Source: Fundidesulfovibrio putealis DSM 16056 (GTDB lineage: Bacteria; Desulfobacterota; Desulfovibrionia; Desulfovibrionales; Desulfovibrionaceae). From it: DNA of 64,000 bases. The position numbers and the translations under genes were made by a program. The notes beneath the pieces are model-generated. The model did not search any database, was not told the DNA's origin, and was given only the letters and a program-made list of their open reading frames with translations. How positions within the stretch are numbered: the first letter of the stretch is position 1; each line of letters begins with the position of its first letter. This document shows positions 45,423 through 52,862 of the stretch, piece after piece. The stretch spans positions 62,001 to 126,000 of the forward strand of contig NZ_AUBQ01000012.1 of assembly GCF_000429325.1 (NCBI RefSeq). The letters run 5' to 3'.

Positions 45423-45608
45423 CTAAACCTCCTCGACCATGACTGGCACCCGAACCACTACCCATTCAGGCCTCACGGCATCCGCCACGGACTCAGCTTC
45501 GTTGCGATCAGTGAATAGCCGCGCACCGGCCTTAGCATGGCAGTATTGCCCCTGAGTCTGACTGACAAAGAATTCGCCCGTTGGGTCCTTGATCTTGATC
45601 ACGTACAC
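45423..45608 (-). CDS. Small protein of element 1, unknown function
   Basis: 61 residues starting GTG at 45608 with GGAGGGA 6 bases upstream. Sequence YVIKIKDPTGEFFVSQTQGQYC...ARLFTDRNEAESVADAVRPEWVVVRVPV (in parts) has the alternating strands and 'F..r.eA...a....' helix of small phage/plasmid accessory proteins. No family name can be given. Confidence 0.6.
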   Translation of the reverse strand: MYVIKIKDPTGEFFVSQTQGQYCHAKAGARLFTDRNEAESVADAVRPEWVVVRVPVMVEEV

Positions 45609-45749
45609 CGCACTCCCTCCAGGTTAAAGGTGTGCCCAGCCAATAGGCTGCTAACAGCTTCCACGCCAACCATGCAACCTCCACGGCTTGCCCGACCAGT
45701 CCCTTGCGTCCAGCCTAGGTCCAAACAGGCACAATGACTTTTCTGCAAC

Positions 45750-45955
45750 TTCACCGCCTTGACGGTGAATAGTTAAAATCATTCTCAAGGCATTCTTGAA
45801 GACATTCTCGAGACATTCTTACTAGCACACTTCGTGCACCCCGCCATGCACACCTCCATGCATGTATCTGTGCGCCCTATGCACGCCTCCATGCAGGTAT
45901 TCTGGATGCCTCATGCAGATCGCCTTCTTACCAGCACACTTCATGCAAGACCTGC
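45750..45955. repeat. Iteron-like repeat cluster, candidate replication origin or regulator-binding region
   Basis: Holds (a) a 7-bp-stem hairpin ttcaccg / cggtgaa at 45750-45769; (b) four CATTCT repeats at 45780, 45791, 45803, 45814, spaced 11-12 bp; (c) a 21-bp direct repeat with two mismatches, 45847-45867 and 45880-45900 (CCTCCATGCA core); (d) a 23-bp direct repeat with two mismatches, 45816-45838 and 45925-45947 (AGCACACTTC core). TGCA occurs many times. The winged-helix gene at 45961 ends next to it. Confidence 0.65.
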
Positions 45956-45960
45956 CTTGT

Positions 45961-46794
45961 TCAACCATCGAGTGACCGCTCTACCTGGACACGCCACTTA
46001 ACCTCGCCGTTTATCTCAACAGGGGTTACAAGGCCAACACTCATGAGTTCACAGCCGTACTTTACCAGCGTCCTCTTGTCTTTGATGCCAGTGAACTTGC
46101 GTAGCCCCTCCTTGTCCTCCCCCATAAGATGAGAGAACTGCCACTCCCGCCACTGGTAGCCGGATGCGTAGTTCTTTGAATCGAAGGTGAATGGCGAATC
46201 GTCGGCCATGTCCAGTTCGGCATGTCGTCCACGACGTTCTAGTTCCTCGCAAACGCTCTCATACTCTTTGCGATCCATCGTCGACCCACACAACAGCACG
46301 ACATACATGTTCTTGGCTGGAAAGCTCATGCGTGCCCACAATCCGCTTTTTACGATGTGCGGATACCAAGCGAAGCTCCTGTTGAGCGGTGGAACCTTGA
46401 GATGGTAGGTATTGTGACGAGTTAGCTTGTTCGTCCAGCTTGCGGTTACGCGCACAATTTCACGCTCTTTCAGCTCTTGTATTGCGCGCTTCACAGGGTT
46501 GATGCTCACGCCAGACAATTCAGACAACCTTTCCTGCGATGGGAATGCTCTTCCCTTCTTGTCGCAATGACGCATGATGACAGGGAGTACGGCGCGTGCT
46601 GCATCACTCAGTTCCGCCCAAGTTTCACCCTTTATGATCTCTCGGCTGAACCGGAAGAAGGCATCCCTACGACACCCAGGAGCCTCCCTCCTGTGGTAGG
46701 GCAGGGACAGAGCATCCTCCCTTATCTCTCCCTTGGGCCTGTAAACAGTGTTAACCTCGCCCGTTACGGACGTTGACCCTATCGAATACGACAC
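45961..46794 (-). CDS. Winged-helix replication-initiator-like protein
   Basis: 277 residues from GTG 46794 (GAGG 7 bases upstream; the open frame reaches 46875). A helix-turn-helix near residues 55-110 reads WAELSDAARAVLPVIMRHCDKKGRAFPSQERLSELSGVSINPVKRAIQELKEREIV in parts, the pattern of the first winged helix of plasmid/phage Rep-type and helix-turn-helix 36 proteins. The C-terminal half has another helical pattern (GLRKFTGIKDKRTLVKYGCELMSVGLV) like a second winged helix. Two winged helices beside iterons is the classic Rep arrangement, but no Rep family is confidently matched. Could instead be a transcription regulator. Confidence 0.6.
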   Translation of the reverse strand: MSYSIGSTSVTGEVNTVYRPKGEIREDALSLPYHRREAPGCRRDAFFRFSREIIKGETWAELSDAARAVLPVIMRHCDKKGRAFPSQERLSELSGVSINPVKRAIQELKEREIVRVTASWTNKLTRHNTYHLKVPPLNRSFAWYPHIVKSGLWARMSFPAKNMYVVLLCGSTMDRKEYESVCEELERRGRHAELDMADDSPFTFDSKNYASGYQWREWQFSHLMGEDKEGLRKFTGIKDKRTLVKYGCELMSVGLVTPVEINGEVKWRVQVERSLDG

Positions 46795-46882
46795 ATCGAA
46801 CCTCGTGTATGATTTGTATGATTGACTTGGCTGGGTTCGTGTTCTATGTATCTTGCAGAACGACCACGGCACCACCCAGCGA

Positions 46883-46921
46883 AAGCCCCTTCAAACTGTT
46901 AGCAGCAGCTTGAAGGGGCTT
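46883..46921 (-). terminator. Terminator of the ERCC4-nuclease operon
   Basis: 12-bp arms aagccccttcaa (46883-46894) and ttgaaggggctt (46910-46921) with a 15-base loop; on the minus strand followed by TTTC. Confidence 0.8.
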
Positions 46922-46966
46922 CGACTTTACAGCTATTTTGCTCGGATTGCAATGCTACACATTCCG

Positions 46967-47476
46967 TCACATTGCAGTTATTGCACGGACTTCGCGATAT
47001 GCATCGCTGGCACACGCTCCTTCTCTTGATAGGTGCTCGCGAATGAACTTTGATAATAGGCCATGACAGGCGTATTCCGCATGCTTCCGCGTACCGCACA
47101 GAAGAAAGTGGACATTGTGACGAACCGTCCAAGAATAGATCGACTGAAGAACACTTGTCGGATTCATGTTGCCTCTGAACTTGCCCTTGGCGATATCCTC
47201 GGCTGATGCCTCGACTAGCACTGCGGCGAATTCCATTGCGGCAAGTCGTTCCATCTCGCGCTCGAAACGGTCACGGCCAGCGGAGAGACTCCCTATCAAG
47301 TCCTGAAGGCTCTTGCGCTCCAGGGCCACCTGATCCTCAAAACCAGGCAAAGAGTAATCCCCGGTCTTGAGTGTTCCCCGGACTACCTCTACGTCAGGAT
47401 AGCCACTGAACAGCCAGGGCCTCTTTTCCCTTGAGTCCACCACGATCCGCAGTGGCACGATCTCCGACTTCACCAT
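46967..47476 (-). CDS. ERCC4/XPF-fold nuclease of element 1
   Basis: 169 residues, essentially one ERCC4 nuclease domain: VDSREKRP (Asp and Arg of motif I), LKTGDYSL, VALERKSLQDLIG (the ERKxxxD motif with catalytic Glu, Arg, Lys, Asp). Such nucleases cut branched or flapped DNA (XPF/Mus81 type) and stand-alone short versions occur in phages and mobile elements. No helix-hairpin-helix domain is attached. ATG 47476 overlaps the previous stop by one base (TAATG), so translation is coupled. Very similar to the nuclease at 63603-64000 in element 2. Confidence 0.88.
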   Translation of the reverse strand: MVKSEIVPLRIVVDSREKRPWLFSGYPDVEVVRGTLKTGDYSLPGFEDQVALERKSLQDLIGSLSAGRDRFEREMERLAAMEFAAVLVEASAEDIAKGKFRGNMNPTSVLQSIYSWTVRHNVHFLLCGTRKHAEYACHGLLSKFIREHLSREGACASDAYREVRAITAM

Positions 47477-47874
47477 TACGCCGCAGCCCCAACGGTCAGA
47501 GCCACACGGACTTCGGAGCCATCCCGCCGCTTCCTAGTGCAATACGTCACCTTCGGCTTGGCTGGCCTTCCGCGCTTGGGTTGGGGCTTTTCGGCCAGCG
47601 TCTCCACGATCCTGCTGACAGCTTCCTTCGGGAGCCGGGAACCCTTCAACCAATCCAGGCACTCAGCCACCGTCGTTGCGGAGTACAGTTGCCGCCATCC
47701 CAGGTAGTTCCTGGCTGTAATGATAAACGGATCACGGTCAGCGGTTGTGAGTTCGTAGACCTCCAGTGTGGTGGTCAGGTAGTGCCTTCTGCTGATGAAC
47801 TCGCTCTGGGCAAGCTTGATCCCGTGAAGGACTTCACTTCCCAGTGTGATCCGACTCTTGAACGTGTTTCTCAT
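47476..47874 (-). CDS. AT-hook-like accessory protein in the nuclease operon
   Basis: 132 residues from ATG 47874 (AAGGATG 11 bases upstream; in-frame ATG at 47934 lacks an RBS). No known domain in the body (RRHYLTTTLEVYELTTADRDPFIITARNYLGW in parts); near the C-terminus KRGRPAKPKV is an AT-hook-like GRP motif that would bind the minor groove of AT-rich DNA. Coupled by TAATG to the nuclease gene, so it could recruit or control it. Inferred role only. Confidence 0.65.
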   Translation of the reverse strand: MRNTFKSRITLGSEVLHGIKLAQSEFISRRHYLTTTLEVYELTTADRDPFIITARNYLGWRQLYSATTVAECLDWLKGSRLPKEAVSRIVETLAEKPQPKRGRPAKPKVTYCTRKRRDGSEVRVALTVGAAA

Positions 47875-47979
47875 GCTGTTGTCATCCTTGGTTATGTGTT
47901 CGGGAACCCGCTCCAATACTGGCACGGTAGACACGAAATTCGGCGTTTGCGGCGGTTTGTGACCCTGAGTAAGGGGAAG

Positions 47980-48162
47980 TCACGCAGACGCCATTCTCTT
48001 GAACTTCACCCGCCCTGACTGGCTCACGTCGAGTGACACAAGGGCCAAGAACAACGATCCCTGAAGCACCTTCGCTAGCGGAAGCTGGAGCTTCTTTAAT
48101 GCGGCGCGGAATCCGTCTGCCAGGGTTTTGTCGATACGAAGACTGATCGTTTCAGTTGCCAT
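47980..48162 (-). CDS. Ribbon-helix-helix DNA-binding protein
   Basis: 60 residues: TETISLRIDKTLADGFRAALKKLQLPLAKVL (in parts) is an Arc/CopG/MetJ-type ribbon-helix-helix, a strand that reads DNA bases followed by two helices. GAAGGAAG before ATG 48162. First gene of the RHH, AT-hook-like, ERCC4 series. May be autoregulator of the operon or a copy-number/partition-type protein. Confidence 0.75.
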   Translation of the reverse strand: MATETISLRIDKTLADGFRAALKKLQLPLAKVLQGSLFLALVSLDVSQSGRVKFKRMASA

Positions 48163-48260
48163 CTCTCTTCCTTCTTTGTCTGGTTAGGGTTGAACACAGC
48201 ACAGGCCAACAAATACCCGGCCAGCACAGCGCATGACCGGGCTTTGTCAGATGTAGCGGG

Positions 48261-48479
48261 TTACGGGAGAGGACTCGTGCCCAGTTCAATCCAGATGTCT
48301 TCCAGTCTATCAGACAGGGCTTCGCTGGGCTTCACGTTCCCAAGAAGTACGTTGTTCAGGTGTGACAGGCTGACCCCAAGCTTCTCCGCAACGCGGGCCT
48401 TTTTGATGCCAGCTAGTTTGAGCAGCGCGTTGAGTGGATGCGCTTTGACTGGCCGCTTCAGTTCTTCCAACAGTGACAT
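48261..48479 (-). CDS. XRE-family helix-turn-helix regulator
   Basis: 72 residues with an HTH LLKLAGIKKARVAEKLGVSLSHLNNVLLGNVKP (in parts), typical of small phage-type Cro/C repressors. GGAGGTGAC is 4 bases before ATG 48479. Likely controls element 1 genes; possible hairpins between it and the RHH gene (48200-48235) suggest separate units. Confidence 0.75.
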   Translation of the reverse strand: MSLLEELKRPVKAHPLNALLKLAGIKKARVAEKLGVSLSHLNNVLLGNVKPSEALSDRLEDIWIELGTSPLP

Positions 48480-48580
48480 GTGTCACCTCCATGTGAGATA
48501 CATGCACCATAGCAACAGAAGCAGAGGCAGTTGCAGAATATGGTCAGACTTGATCAGAATTGCCACAGGGCCAGAAACAA

Positions 48581-48616
48581 AGAAGCCCCGCGCATCCGAT
48601 TGGACGGCGGGGCCTT
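48581..48616 (-). terminator. Terminator downstream of the gene ending at 48647
   Basis: On the minus strand AAGGCCCCGCC ... GCGGGGCTTCTTTG, a GC-rich stem followed by TTCTTTG. Confidence 0.65.
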
Positions 48617-48646
48617 GTTGTGCCTGTGTGTTTGAGCAGTTCTCGA

Positions 48647-49024
48647 CTACTGTGCGCGGACCCTCCGCTTGACGTTCTCCACAACAGCTTCGAGCAGGTG
48701 CCAAGCCACTCCGCAGTGTCCCTCTCCAGCCTCCATTCCAAGTTCAAGCAACGAGTCCAAAGGTGCCACCTCTTCGTCGAGGATCATCAAAAAGTCTTCC
48801 ACGTCCAGCCTCCTGCGTTGGGATATGTGGACGATCATATGGCACAACAGATGACAAATGTCCAGTGAAATCGGGCGGTTCAAGTTGTTCGACCAGAACT
48901 GGACTACCATGACGGGGAGTGTTCGAGTTGTACGAGTGGAGTCATTAGTAAAGTGATAATGGTTATCAATTGGCCAAGAAGTCCAACGGCTTACCAATTG
49001 AGTAGCCTTTGTTGTTTCACGCAT
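48647..49024 (-). CDS. Possible gene, unknown function
   Basis: 125 codons. The C-terminal 75 residues (ICHLLCHMIVHISQRRRLDVEDFLMILDEEVAPLDSLLELGMEAGEG in parts) look like a real helical, acidic protein; the first 40 look less so. No RBS precedes ATG 49024; starts at 48910 or 48847 are possible. A terminator lies just past its stop (48581-48616), which supports a gene ending here. Kept at low confidence. Confidence 0.4.
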   Translation of the reverse strand: MRETTKATQLVSRWTSWPIDNHYHFTNDSTRTTRTLPVMVVQFWSNNLNRPISLDICHLLCHMIVHISQRRRLDVEDFLMILDEEVAPLDSLLELGMEAGEGHCGVAWHLLEAVVENVKRRVRAQ

Positions 49025-49078
49025 TTACGTTCAGAATCCACGCGACTTTGCCGCCAGTGCCATGTGGCTTCGACGGCC

Positions 49079-49651
49079 TCAAACAGCCTTACGAATCACT
49101 TCCGGGTAGTTTGCATACAGGCTCTGACGGCTGATCCCGTATTTCTGCGCGAGGCTCTTGACCGTCTCCCCAGCGGCGATCCTGGCCTTGATCTCTTCCA
49201 CTTGTTCCGGCGTCAGCATCTTGGAGCGTCCCAGTTGTTTCCCTGCGGCCTTGGCTGCGGCGATCCCTTCACGCTGCCGCTCCTTGATCATGGAACGCTC
49301 GAACTCTGCCACGGCTCCCATGACGGCAAGCTGTAAATCCTGCATGGGGTTTGGTTCCCCTGTGAACGTCAGGGCTTCCTTGTGGAACTTAACGGCAACA
49401 CCGCGCTCGGTGAGTTCCTTCACCAACCTGAGCAGGTCGGCCAGGGAGCGGGCCAGACGATCCATACTGTGAACGTGGAGCGTGTCTCCCTTGCGAAGGT
49501 GCTTGAGGCAGGACTCTAGGCCAGGACGGTTGGTGTCCTTGCCTGACGCCTTGTCCTCGAACCGTTCATCCAGCCTGACCCCGTCCAACTGGCGTGCTAG
49601 GTTCTGATCCACACTGCTGACCCTGACGTACCCGACTTGCTGACCACTCAT
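49079..49651 (-). CDS. Serine recombinase (resolvase/invertase family)
   Basis: 190 residues. Catalytic N-terminal domain with the nucleophile Ser in GYVRVSSVDQN, Arg residues in MDRLARSLADLLRL and the E helix MGAVAEFERSMIKERQREGI; C-terminal HTH ARIAAGETVKSLAQKYGISRQSLY. Same size as Tn3-type resolvases and Hin/Gin invertases. GGAGG is 7 bases before ATG 49651. Good sigma-70 promoter at 49679-49707. Could resolve multimers of an excised element or invert a segment; no invertible gene is evident. Confidence 0.92.
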   Translation of the reverse strand: MSGQQVGYVRVSSVDQNLARQLDGVRLDERFEDKASGKDTNRPGLESCLKHLRKGDTLHVHSMDRLARSLADLLRLVKELTERGVAVKFHKEALTFTGEPNPMQDLQLAVMGAVAEFERSMIKERQREGIAAAKAAGKQLGRSKMLTPEQVEEIKARIAAGETVKSLAQKYGISRQSLYANYPEVIRKAV

Positions 49652-49678
49652 GATGTGCCTCCCTGACGTGTCAATCTC

Positions 49679-49707
49679 AGTCTAGGCACAGGCTGTCACA
49701 GTGTCAA
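49679..49707 (-). promoter_or_regulatory. Promoter of the serine recombinase
   Basis: On the minus strand TTGACA (49702-49707), 17-base spacer, TAGACT (49679-49684). Four TGTCA copies (49669, 49694, 49702, 49730) overlap it and may be resolvase subsites or an autoregulatory operator. Confidence 0.65.
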
Positions 49708-49739
49708 CCTGATCGATTTTGACGTTAGTTGTCACGGTG

Positions 49740-50401
49740 GAATGCGGGTTCCTGGGAAGGGCTAGGTGTGACTGGAAAGGTGTACTCTGGTTGACAGTGG
49801 AGAAGACTCACTGGAAGTGAAGGTGGATGACTTCCACGGGCAGGACAGGGCCAGGATCGCGACGTAACCAGGGGAAGCGGATCACCCATCAGGCAACAGG
49901 CACTCACTCTGGATGATCGTCGGAGAGGTGCCAGTTGAATCAAGCGGGACGCACGCACGCGACTCCACACACGCACAGGGGGGGGCACTACCCCTACCCA
50001 TACGGCTTGTGGTCCTGCGTCGGACCCTACTATGTTATAGGTATGGCTTTCACATTTTTTTCGCTCAGAGTGCTCAGAAACCCACACCAACAAGGCTGCT
50101 ACGGGGCCATAACGCTTTCCAACTCCCTCGCCCTTGCTTACCCTGGCTCACGTTCTGAAGCCGTCGATAATCGCCCGTAGCGGCATCCTCGGAGAACGGA
50201 AAACGCCCGTATCAAACCAGGAACCGGGGCTACGCTCACGGGTCTGGGGTTCAATCCCTCCGTTGGAACATGACCAACTTTCGGCGTTGTCATCTGCCCC
50301 CCTTCACTGGTACACATTCGCATCTCAAACGGGACTTGAGCGATGTCCCTGGAGAGAAAAGCTCAATGATTGCAGAGTTATGACAGTCAGCGGACAGTTA
50401 G
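49740..50401. other. Right-hand non-coding part of element 1
   Basis: About 660 bases with no convincing gene. Contains a T-arm-like piece of tRNA sequence at 50241-50262, an arm-type site (16-mer CTTCACTGGTACACAT at 50302-50317), and then attR. Confidence 0.5.
50302..50317 (+). repeat. Candidate integrase arm-type site, right end
   Basis: CTTCACTGGTACACAT, identical to 41987-42002; 85 bases inside attR. Confidence 0.65.
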
Positions 50402-50423
50402 TCCCTCCCTCGCTACCACGAAT
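50402..50423 (+). repeat. attR core of element 1 (displaced tRNA 3' end)
   Basis: Right copy of the 22-bp repeat; the preceding bases show no tRNA, so it is the fragment cut from the original locus. Confidence 0.92.
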
Positions 50424-50428
50424 GATCG

Positions 50429-50460
50429 GGGTCATGGCCTAAACAGCCGTGACCCTTTTT
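50429..50460 (+). terminator. Original chromosomal tRNA terminator
   Basis: Stem gggtcatggc / gccgtgaccc and T5. Lies 6 bases past attR exactly as the element's own terminator lies 5 bases past attL. Confidence 0.85.
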
Positions 50461-50521
50461 CATTTTTTACGGTCTGATATCTCAGTTTCCCCTCAAATGC
50501 CCTTGGTAGCTGTAAGGCGGT

Positions 50522-50657
50522 GCGCGATTTGGCACTGATTTGCGCAGCTTCCGGCACACCTGATTACTCCTTCTCCTCGGTTCCTTTTAGGTAAGGCTGC
50601 ACGGGCATGTAAGTCGGCGCGCGATTTGGCACTGATTTGCGCAGCTTCCGGCACACC
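50522..50657. repeat. 39-bp perfect direct repeat, two copies 97 bp apart
   Basis: Copies at 50522-50560 and 50619-50657 (GCGCGATTTGGCACTGATTT start, GCACACC end). Not part of any gene; the 595-base stretch 50424-51018 otherwise shows no supported gene. Confidence 0.8.
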
Positions 50658-51018
50658 GCCGACGCCCTTACGTTGATCTTGCCCACAGAACGCTTGCGGC
50701 GCGGCTCTACTGCCTGATGCACACCTGCGGCTGCTCCCTGTCGCCGCAGGCGAATCCAGCGACTTCCGCCAAACGTGCGACTGTAATTGACTGCATGCGG
50801 GTCTCATGAAACAGTAACGCCGCAGCGCCTCTCATCGTTTCAGACTCTGGGCACTGCAGAGGTCGGAATTGTTCACGTCATCCCGGACGCATTGGAGAAT
50901 TCAGACCACCCTGGGATTGCGCCCGCATTCGTCAGCGCGACGGCAGGCGGCATGACCCCGGCGTGGCATATGCTGCGCGCAGCTATTTATCCGGGCCGCC
51001 GTTTGGCCGAGAGCACCT

Positions 51019-52773
51019 ATGAAAAGCTATGGAAAACTGATCATTCTGGGAGTGATTCTCACTGCGACCTGGACTGCATTCGTCTACCATTTGTACACTG
51101 TGGCTGCCAGCAGCCTGCTCGAAAACCAGTATCATCAGGCCCTCGTAGAAGCCCGCATCGCTTACGAAAAGGACATCACCTACCGGCGTTGGTCAGCCAG
51201 ACTGGGGGGAGTTTACGCTGAAGTATCGGACGCATTGACCCCCAACCCATACCTGGACGTTCCCGAGCGCGACGTAGTGACCGAATCAGGAAAAGTGCTC
51301 ACCCTGATAAATCCGGCCTACATGACGCGCATGGTCCACACAATCATGGACGAGGAAGCCGGATTGAAGGCTCACATAACGAGTCTCAACCCCATCCGCC
51401 CGGAGAACGCGCCGGATGAATGGGAGACGAAAGCCTTGAAATCGTTCTATGACGGCGCCCCCGAGGCTCACGAGATCGGAGCGACGGACGGGAAACAGAC
51501 GCTGCGGTTCATGCGCCCGATGATTACTGAAAAAGCGTGTCTGAGATGCCACGCCAAACAAGGCTACAAGGAAGGGGAGATACGGGGAGGAATCAGCGTG
51601 ACCGTTCCCATGGACAAATATTTCTCCAGCCTGAATGAACCCAAAATGCAAATACTGCGGCGCTACCTGACTTTTTTTGCAGTCGGGTCCCTCCTCATAT
51701 TGTCTACAATAATCGTCATGGTGCGGCACGAACGTTTCAGGAACAAATCTGAGACGTCCATAAGGCTGTCCGAGGAAAAAGCCTGGGAGAGCGAGGAACG
51801 ATTCCGGCTGCTCATCAACAACGCCGGCGACGCAATATACCTCTCCGACCTGCAGGGACGCCTCTTGCGCGTGAATTACGAATCAGAGCGGCAAACAGGG
51901 TATTCGCGTGAAGAACTCCTGAACATGAACGTCCTGGACCTGAACGCGACACACCTCCCCCTGGAAGCGCTTTCGGAACTCGTTCGCAAGATCACGCAAA
52001 CCCGCAAGGCTTCGTTCGAAACCTGGAACCGCCACAAGGACGGGCACGAATTCCCCGTGGAGCTCCGTGTCGTGTACGTCGATATGGGCTCCGAGGCGGC
52101 CTTGCTGGGAATTTCCCGGGACATAACCGAGCGCAAGCGGGCCGAAGAGGTCATGGCCAGATCACTGCACGAGAAGGAAATCCTGCTGAAGGAAATCCAC
52201 CACCGCGTGAAGAACAACCTCCAGATCATCTCCAGCCTGCTCAGCCTGCAGGAACAGAAGCTGAGCGACCTCGGCATGCTGGACGTGCTGGCCGAGAGTC
52301 GTGGCCGCATCATGTCGATGGCGCTCATTCACGACCAGCTGTACCACTCCGGAAATTTTGCGGAGATAGGCATGGAGGAATACCTGCGCCAACTCCTCCC
52401 GCGCCTGATCCAGACATATAAAGGCAAGCGGGACATCGCCCTGCGCCTGGACCTGCACCCCATCCCTATCTCTCTGGACCAGGCTATTCCTTTCGGGCTC
52501 ATCATGAACGAACTGACCACCAACGCCCTCAAGCACGGGTTCAGGGAACGCATCACGGGCGTTATCAGCATCGCGGCCACCCTGAGCGAAGGCGTGATCA
52601 ACCTTTCGGTCGAGGACAACGGGATAGGGCTGCCGCCTGGATTCATGTTGGAGAAACAGAACACCCTGGGCCTTCAGATCGTGACCTTGCTCATCGGACA
52701 GCTGCACGGCGACCTCACCATGACGTCAGGTCCCGGGACCTGTTTCCGGCTGCGTTTCCCGATGGCCGCATGA
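51019..52773 (+). CDS. Haem-binding-type (Tll0287-like) PAS sensor histidine kinase, HisKA_2 class
   Basis: 584 residues. TM helix (about 7-28), periplasmic Tll0287-like domain with CLRCH haem motif (about 174-178), second TM (about 215-235), PAS (about 255-375), then HisKA_2 with His in EIHHRVKNNLQIISSLL (about 393) and HATPase (NELTTNALKHGF; VEDNGIGLPPG). This kinase subclass often talks to CheY-like or anti-sigma partners. The haem would sense redox or gas. No strong RBS before 51019. Response regulator not adjacent. Confidence 0.9.
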   Translation: MKSYGKLIILGVILTATWTAFVYHLYTVAASSLLENQYHQALVEARIAYEKDITYRRWSARLGGVYAEVSDALTPNPYLDVPERDVVTESGKVLTLINPAYMTRMVHTIMDEEAGLKAHITSLNPIRPENAPDEWETKALKSFYDGAPEAHEIGATDGKQTLRFMRPMITEKACLRCHAKQGYKEGEIRGGISVTVPMDKYFSSLNEPKMQILRRYLTFFAVGSLLILSTIIVMVRHERFRNKSETSIRLSEEKAWESEERFRLLINNAGDAIYLSDLQGRLLRVNYESERQTGYSREELLNMNVLDLNATHLPLEALSELVRKITQTRKASFETWNRHKDGHEFPVELRVVYVDMGSEAALLGISRDITERKRAEEVMARSLHEKEILLKEIHHRVKNNLQIISSLLSLQEQKLSDLGMLDVLAESRGRIMSMALIHDQLYHSGNFAEIGMEEYLRQLLPRLIQTYKGKRDIALRLDLHPIPISLDQAIPFGLIMNELTTNALKHGFRERITGVISIAATLSEGVINLSVEDNGIGLPPGFMLEKQNTLGLQIVTLLIGQLHGDLTMTSGPGTCFRLRFPMAA

Positions 52774-52862
52774 CGCTTGGCGCGTGGCGTCGAGTTCGAT
52801 TGTTCCAGCGCCAGGAGCCTGCCCCCTTTCCGGGGCGCGCCCCTCCGGCGAGGGAGTGGCCG

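Larger units (their letters stand above)
41867..50423. mobile_element. Integrative element 1, inserted at the tRNA-CAU 3' end
   Basis: Bounded by a perfect 22-bp direct repeat (41867-41888, 50402-50423) that covers the last 17 bases of the tRNA and 5 bases beyond. Unit length about 8.5 kb. Contains an integrase next to the left end, cargo, an iteron-like cluster with a replication-type protein, a nuclease operon, an XRE regulator and a serine resolvase. AT-richer and less tidy than the flanking core genome. No phage structural or conjugation genes, so it is a small satellite-like or plasmid-like integrative element. Confidence 0.9.

Noticed and set aside
45750-45955. CRISPR array
   Set aside because: Repeats are of several kinds, imperfect and not separated by uniform spacers; no cas genes in the window.
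49725-50093. 122-codon minus frame in the right part of element 1
   Set aside because: No RBS, no domain and low-complexity Pro/Ser composition.
50402-50423. Second tRNA gene
   Set aside because: Only the 3' end is present; no D- or anticodon arm precedes it.
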